From Zingiber officinale (taxonomy: Eukaryota > Streptophyta > Magnoliopsida > Zingiberales > Zingiberaceae), in the NCBI RefSeq assembly GCF_018446385.1, contig NC_055996.1, positions 126,404,532-126,468,531 of the forward strand: a stretch of 64,000 nt of DNA. Direction: 5' to 3'. Shown here piece after piece: positions 58,501 to 64,000 of this stretch. The stretch's first letter is position 1, and every line of letters starts with the position of its first letter. Both the position numbers and the translations under genes were made by a program. The notes under the pieces are model-generated. The model was not told where the DNA came from, ran no database searches, and worked only from the letters and a program-made list of their open reading frames with translations.

Positions 58501-59735
58501 AAACATATATCAGGGCTTACAGAGTTACCATTAGCTGCTGGAAAATGAAAAGTTGAAAGTTGTTTTCAAAATAGCGTTCGTTGTCCAAACTGGATTTGAA
58601 AAGGTGCATTGCCCAATTAAAAAAGGCGATCCATTCAGCGGCATTTAATAAAAGTAATGAGTAGTCTTTACTATCTAAAAGCAAGAGCATTAATTTCAAG
58701 ATTGCGCAGTGATCAAGTGTACAATGTCAGAGGGCTTGAATGGGATCACCAAAAAGATACAGCGTCATGTTTAATGAAATGGATAGAAGAGAAAATAGGA
58801 GATGAAAGAAATGGTTATGGATCAGCCGTCATCTGCATGCGTTAATATTACGTTCTTGATCAGTTTGTCAGAGAAATTTACTCCCTCATTTACTGCTCCC
58901 AACAACCTGTACAGGCACATAACAATGAATGAAAACAGTCGCTAATAATCAATTACCAAAATGCGGCCACGTTCAAAAATGAAGGGAAATGTAAGGGAAA
59001 TGAATTGAATGGCACCGCGGAAGAGGCATGAAAGAGAGAATAATATTGAGGATGGGCGCGCTGTCGGAATGATTTTTGATCCTTTAGGCATCAACAAAAA
59101 AAAATTGACCTTTAATAGTTTTTTTAAAATAAATATTAATTTTAAAAAATACATTTTATATAAAATTAAGTTTTGAATTTTTTAAATGTAAATAATTTTT
59201 TATATTTATGTTTTAATAATAAATCTTTAATTTTAAATTGATAAAATTACTAAATTATTTGGTCTTTGAATTTATTTTTTTATAAAGTTTAGTAATTTAA
59301 ATGTTGTTTTTAATTTGAATTTATTATTTCTTTTAAAACTTTAATTCTGAAAATAAATTTAAACTATCGATATCAAATAATATATAATATTTTAAAAAGT
59401 TTTCAAAATTCAAATATTTTCCTTTTAAAAAATTATTATTAAGTAATTTTTACTTTTCTACCACGTATTAAAAAATTAAAATTATTTTAATTTATCTCAA
59501 AATATTCAAATCTATTTTAAAATGAATAAATGGCATCATCAAAATACAATTAAAATAATTAATTAAAGTGGAAGTTTCATTTCGTTTCAATCAAATTATC
59601 TATTTTTATTAATTACATATTTTCCATAAAATTTTAATTATATATTCATTTCATTTGTAATTCTTTGGAAGAAATCAAAAAGATATGAATCCATGTTTTT
59701 TTAATTATTAAAAAAATTAATAAAATCCTTCAACG
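58501..59735. other. Intergenic DNA, AT-rich to the right
   Basis: 58501-58930 has normal composition with a 62-codon plus-strand frame (58657-58845) that I do not recognise. 59090-59735 is very AT-rich with long runs of A and T. No gene or element end is seen. Confidence 0.5.
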
Positions 59736-62076
59736 TGTTGGTGCAATCAATCTCAGATTAAGATTGACTAGCTTGATCAAACTCGTGTTAACTTGAGTTT
59801 GAGTTTCAATGTTTGATCAAGATGTTAGTAAAATGTCAAGTAGATCAATGTTGACTAAATAATTAATAGTAAAGAAGAGTCGAGTATGTTAAAATTAACC
59901 AGATACTTGATGATAATGAAGTCAAGTAGACTAAAGTTGACCAAATACTTAACGATGTTAGAAGCCCAATATGGAGTTGGCACGAAAAGTTAAGTCGGTC
60001 AAGGTTGACCAGATAGTTGACGATGTCAGACGTCCAATAGAAAGTTGGCACAAGAAGTCAAGTAGATCAAAGTTGATGTGATACTTAACGATATCAGAAT
60101 TCCAACAGGGAGTTACGTTGGTACGAGAGTCAAGTTTATTAAGGTTGACCAGATCATACTTGATGAGACCGGATATTTGACGATGTCAAAAGTCCAACAG
60201 AGAGTTACATTGGCACGAGAAGTGAAGTAGGTCAAGGTTGACTGAATACTTAATGATATAAGAAGTCCAACAGAAAGTTTGCATGAAAAGTCCAGTAGAT
60301 TAAGGTTGACTGGATATTTGACTAGAAGTGAGAAATCCAACAAAAAGTTGGCAAAAGAAATCCAAGTGGATCACAGTTGATCGGATACTTGGTGATAAAA
60401 AATGGTGAAAGTCCAAGTGGATCATGTAGGATTGGACACTTAGCATGAGACAAAAATTCTAAGTGGATCACGATTAACCTAACAATTAGCGATGATAGAA
60501 GTCTCAATATGTTAAGTTTGATCAAATATTAGGCAACGAAAAGTCCTAGCATGTCACGGATGACCGATACAAGACAGAAGAAGTCATGGTAGGTTGAGGT
60601 TAATCGGATACTAGACAAGACCTGAATTCAACCGTGAAGACTAAAATTAGGGTTAACAATCGATTGGTGGGCATCACCAATTAATTGCCAAACCCTACAC
60701 CTAAAATTTTGAGTTTGCTACTTGAGTGACCGATTGGTGCAATCAATTGGAACAATCTATTGATAGCTTATTTAGCAGCGAACAAAATGCTTTAGAATCA
60801 ATTGGTGCAATCTATTAGGTTGCAATAGTTGCAAACAAAGTCCCACATTGAAAACACATGGAAAGGGTCATAGACTTATAAGGAAAAGATATCTCCATTG
60901 GTATGAGACCTTTTTTGTAAAGCCTAAAAATAAAATCATGAGGGCTTAGGCCTAAAGTGGACAATATCATACCATTGTGAAAATATCTAAATTCTTTTGA
61001 CCCTAATAATTGTATCAGAACTCGAACTGCCAGAAGAACTAACCACCGACTGTGCACAAGAGTCATGGTCAAACCGAGTCATATGGGTGAAATATTGACC
61101 TCTAACGAAGGAAGTGAGGACCCCCATGTCTGGATCAAGACGACCATACACCAGGTAGAAAATTCCTAGTTGCGGCTAGGTAAAGAAGTCCTAGTAGGTC
61201 AGTTAGATCGAGAGACGGAAAAGTCCTAGTGGATCAAGGATCAAATGACATCAAGCGAGTAGGCTTGAGTAGGAGGTCCTTCGTTTGAGGAGGGGATTGT
61301 TGGGTTGCAATGGTTACAAACAAAGTCCTACATTGAAAACACATACAAAGGATCATGAATTTATAAAGGAAAAGATATCTACATTGATATAAGACTTTTT
61401 GAGTAGAGCCCAAAAATAAAAGCATGAGGACTTAGGTCCAAAATGAATAATATCATATTATTATGGAGATATATAAATTCTTTTAGTTCTAACACAATCA
61501 ATTGACAACTAGCAATCAATTGACTAGGTAAAAGTAATCATTCTACAAGTCTAAACGGTCAAATTTGACGTGACAATCAATTGTTGAGTAAGATTAATCG
61601 ATTGGTAGGCTTCCTCCCAAAGAGTTATCTTATAAGTAGGGTTTCATTTGGAGGAGAAGATGTCGATTCTTGGAGATTGTTAGGCGAAGTGTTGGTGCAT
61701 CTCTGGATCAACAAGAGGTATTCTCAATCAACAAGAAAGCATCCAAAGCAAGTTCCTCATTGTAAAGTCAATTTCTATTTCATTTGTCTTTGCATTTATT
61801 TTCTTGTTGTGTTCTTTATAAGAGCAAGCTATAAGAGGCTTTTCCACCTCCAGAAGGTAACCAAAAAAAAGTTTATAGTGGAGGGAAATTACTAGTAGGC
61901 ATTAGATTAGTCGACTAAGAGGCGTATACCAAGTAAATCTTAGAGTTATGCATGTGACAACATCGGTATTGATTCAAGTTTCTACTGCGCATTCAAATGA
62001 CAAACACGAAATCAAGACAAGAAGTAATGAGAGCTATTCATCCTCGCCCTCTAGCTCGCATGGGTCCTAATATAAC
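59736..62076 (+). mobile_element. Family A-like LTR with a TRIM inserted
   Basis: Starts TGTTGGTGCAATCAATC and carries many 'gtcaaggttgaccggatacttg' phrases (59860-60620), then AATCGATTGG/CAATTGA motifs (60655-60800 and 61495-61610). CTTATAAGTAGGG, a TATA-like box, follows at 61629-61641. The end is 'ctagctcgcatgggtcctaatataaca'. The exact right end and duplication are unclear (caacg on the left, caatc/atcta on the right). About 1.65 kb without the TRIM. No internal region is seen. Confidence 0.7.
60813..61495 (+). mobile_element. Complete TRIM retrotransposon (683 bp)
   Basis: 5' LTR 60813-61008 (196 bp, starts TATTAGGTTGC), 3' LTR 61298-61495 (198 bp, starts TGTTGGGTTGC), primer-binding site relative TTGTATCAGAAC at 61010-61021, polypurine tract GAGGAGGGGAT at 61287-61297, and a perfect CAATC duplication (60808-60812, 61496-61500). 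The 289-bp interior has no coding. Its leader (agaactaaccaccgactgtg, then 'atggtcaaaccgagtc') resembles the leader and gag start of family B elements. Confidence 0.92.
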
Positions 62077-62392
62077 AATCTAAAGCAATAGCAATGTGCA
62101 TATCTTTATATTACAAAATTATCTAACCGTATTAATTGTGAATAATATATCTTACTAAATAATCATACCTAATAAAAATTTTAAAATTTTCAATCTCATA
62201 TGTTGTTAAACAAATTGTTTCACTTTTATTTTAGAATCATCACTAGTTTCTACACGCTTATATAAATGAAATTTGATATGTTATTATTTTAACATTTTCA
62301 AGATGACTTTCACTATTTGTAATAATGGTTTATAACTGAAATTAGAAACATAGTCTTGTAAAAATTTCATCATTTTTAGAAGAAAATAATGA

Positions 62393-62393
<1 letters not shown>
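62077..62393. other. AT-rich spacer, nothing recognised
   Basis: No open frame or element end seen. Confidence 0.5.

Positions 62394-62460
<67 letters not shown>
62394..62460. repeat. (TA)n microsatellite, about 33 units
   Basis: An uninterrupted TA run of 67 bases. Frames of repeated IYIYIY across it are artefacts. Confidence 0.97.
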
Positions 62461-62463
<3 letters not shown>

Positions 62464-62490
62464 ATCACACCAAAGAAATATTATAGCATT

Positions 62491-63480
62491 AAGAGCATCC
62501 ACAATGGAAGCTTTTGTGTCGACATGTCAAATGGAAGAAGTGGCAAGGAACTCCTTTTAATTAAGGTTGGGAGCGGCTCCCCTCTCCTTATTAATTTTTT
62601 GAAAAAATTAATTTTTATTTTTATTTTATAAAGAAAATAAAATCAATAAAATAGTAAAGTATCTCGTTATTCAATGGCAAAAAAATTAGCCGTTGAACAA
62701 ACAACTAATTTTTTTTAAAAAAAAACTATAAATACATCTTTAATATTTTTTTTCCATTCATCTTACCACCTTCTACTTCTTTGTTCATTTCATTCTATAT
62801 GTATAATTTTATTAAAGATGGATAAAAATTTTAGTACTTCTTTTATAAATCTTTTGAATTCTTTAAATATAAAAGAAAACACATCTTCCCAAAATACCTA
62901 CATTCATCCAAATATTCAATTTCTTAATTTTCTTCTCACATGCTTTACCCTCCAAATTTATAAAATATTTCATAGTTCCACTATATCCTCCAAATTTCTC
63001 ATATTTTCAAAGTTAAAAAAAAATTGACTAATCTAAGTAACGTCACCCCAGCTCCGTTTGGTATGTATCCACCCTAAGATTGGTTGGTCATGGGCAACCA
63101 ATTTGAGATGCCATCTCTATCATACATATTTTTTCCTTCTCAACTATCAGTCATGACTTCAAACGAATCAAGAAGGGCTAGTATCAATGTATCTATCAAC
63201 GAAAAAGAATACAAAGCACCATCATTTGTTCCAAGAACTCAATAGCCACCACACTCATCACACATGGAGTACAAATATGAACCAGAGATAGATGACTCGA
63301 AATGAACAGTTTGGTCTCCTGATGAAAATGTAGTCCTTGCAAAATCATGGGGCACTATCACCATTGATGTAGTCATTGGTAATGACCAGAAGGATTGAGC
63401 ATTTTGGAAACATATTGCTGATTACTACTAGAAGCATCGGGCCGTCGAAACTATGTCAAGAATTTGAAAGCGGTGAAAAT
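62491..63480 (+). mobile_element. PIF/Harbinger-type element remnant
   Basis: The left end 'gcattAAGAGCATCCACAATGG' resembles PIF/Harbinger termini (GGGCATCCACAATGG) next to a TTA target. Within it lies a decayed ORF1 (62818-63480). It is cut on the right at 63481 by an LTR. No DDE transposase is seen. Confidence 0.6.
62818..63480 (+). pseudogene. PIF/Harbinger ORF1 (Myb/trihelix-like) remnant
   Basis: The start MDKNFSTSFINLLNSLN and, after stops, a segment near 63310-63470 reading WSPDENVVLAKSW, VIGNDQKD, AFWKHIADYY and HRAVETMS match the Myb-like ORF1 of plant PIF/Harbinger elements, a DNA-binding helper of the transposase. Several stops interrupt it. Confidence 0.65.
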
Positions 63481-64000
63481 TGTTGAGACCTTTGTGCCCG
63501 CAAGAGGGGGAGTGAACAGCGGCTCATCGCGCTTGTGTCGGTTTGCTTCGTCTTGATGATGATATGCAGCGGAAATAGAATACAAGACTCACACAACGCT
63601 AACAAATAGATTTACTTGGTATCCACCTCAAGAAGAGGTGACTAATCCAAGGATCCACACACATACGTTATCTCCACTATGAAAACCTCCTTCTCGGTCG
63701 CAGCCAAAGGCGGAGAAGCCTGGTACAAACTCACCCACAACACAAACACGAATACAAGAAGATGAAATACAAATACACGTAAAGACACTCTCTTCTTGCT
63801 TACTTGTGCTTGTTGTTACCTCTTGAACCTTGAGAGAACACTCCCAAGAGCCTTTAAGAACTGGTGGTGAAGATCGGAGAAAGACGCTGAAGATCGCTGT
63901 AAGCTCGCAAAAAACAGATCGCAAAAATCTGCGGAGAAAATGCTCCGCCAAGGCTTTAAACAGTGCTCTCAATCGATCCAATCCATCCCCAATCGATTGT
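63481..64000 (-). mobile_element. Family A-related LTR, runs off the window
   Basis: The plus strand starts TGTTGAGACCTTTGTGCC, then gggggagtgaacagcgg, gatatgcagcggaaat and 'acttggtatccacctc', matching 7246-7420. It ends in ATCGATCC/CAATCGATTG motifs at 63970-64000. Only the end side of this minus-strand LTR is inside the window. Confidence 0.85.

Noticed and set aside
58657..58845. 62-codon plus frame upstream of SPEECHLESS
   Set aside because: No recognised family, no splice or promoter context, and length is within chance for this composition.
62284..62631. Frames of 72 and 80 codons with IYIYIY
   Set aside because: They translate a TA microsatellite.

Overview
The window is plant nuclear DNA, almost certainly from a flowering plant with a large, repeat-rich genome. 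The only host gene that looks complete is a SPEECHLESS-type bHLH gene, the stomatal-lineage regulator. Everything else is layered transposable elements. The repeats feel monocot-like (a ginger-type genome was my impression), but the sequence alone does not prove the species. I see no bacterial-type operon, CRISPR array, rRNA gene or tRNA gene.

Layout. 1-589 is a decayed CACTA (TNP2) transposase fragment. 590-10583 is a minus-strand gag-only LTR element (family B) whose 3' LTR was split by a complete 7.3-kb minus-strand gag-only element (family A, 1481-8827, TSD TCTGC). 10584-29289 is a stack of plus-strand LTRs holding a Tekay-like solo LTR (10773-17086, itself carrying two solo LTRs), a nearly complete but coding-dead Ty1/copia element (18330-28190) and a 207-bp TRIM solo LTR (28765-28971). 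29290-39633 is another minus-strand family B gag element. It is interrupted in gag by a complete gag-only element (TR-GAG type, 30854-35038, TSD TTCAA) and by a solo LTR (35212-36126), and in its LTR by a 2.1-kb solo LTR (36759-38852).

40740-55285 is CACTA territory. The element at 40984-45767 (TSD ATT) carries at least seven exon-like pieces of a host gene. The element at 50370-55285 carries the last three exons of a ribosomal protein L37 gene. Between and inside them are solo LTRs at 45942-50052, 46086-48480, 50732-53291 and 52036-52911. 55286-56787 holds a set of inverted and direct repeats. SPEECHLESS occupies 56788-57953 on the minus strand (three exons, 325 codons). Beyond its promoter side lie AT-rich DNA, an LTR with an intact 683-bp TRIM inside (60813-61495), a TA microsatellite, a PIF/Harbinger ORF1 remnant and the start of another family A LTR that runs off the window.

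How the parts relate. The gag-only elements have LTRs, primer-binding sites, polypurine tracts and gag, but no pol, so they must borrow reverse transcriptase and integrase. A structured motif of about 75 bases is shared between the copia LTR and the 3' region of the gag-only elements, which is the most interesting candidate here for a shared cis-acting signal. Several LTR families also share an architecture: a cluster of short palindromic motifs just upstream of a TATA-like box. Boundaries were set by eye from target-site duplications, LTR termini, PBS and PPT. No alignment or database search was run.
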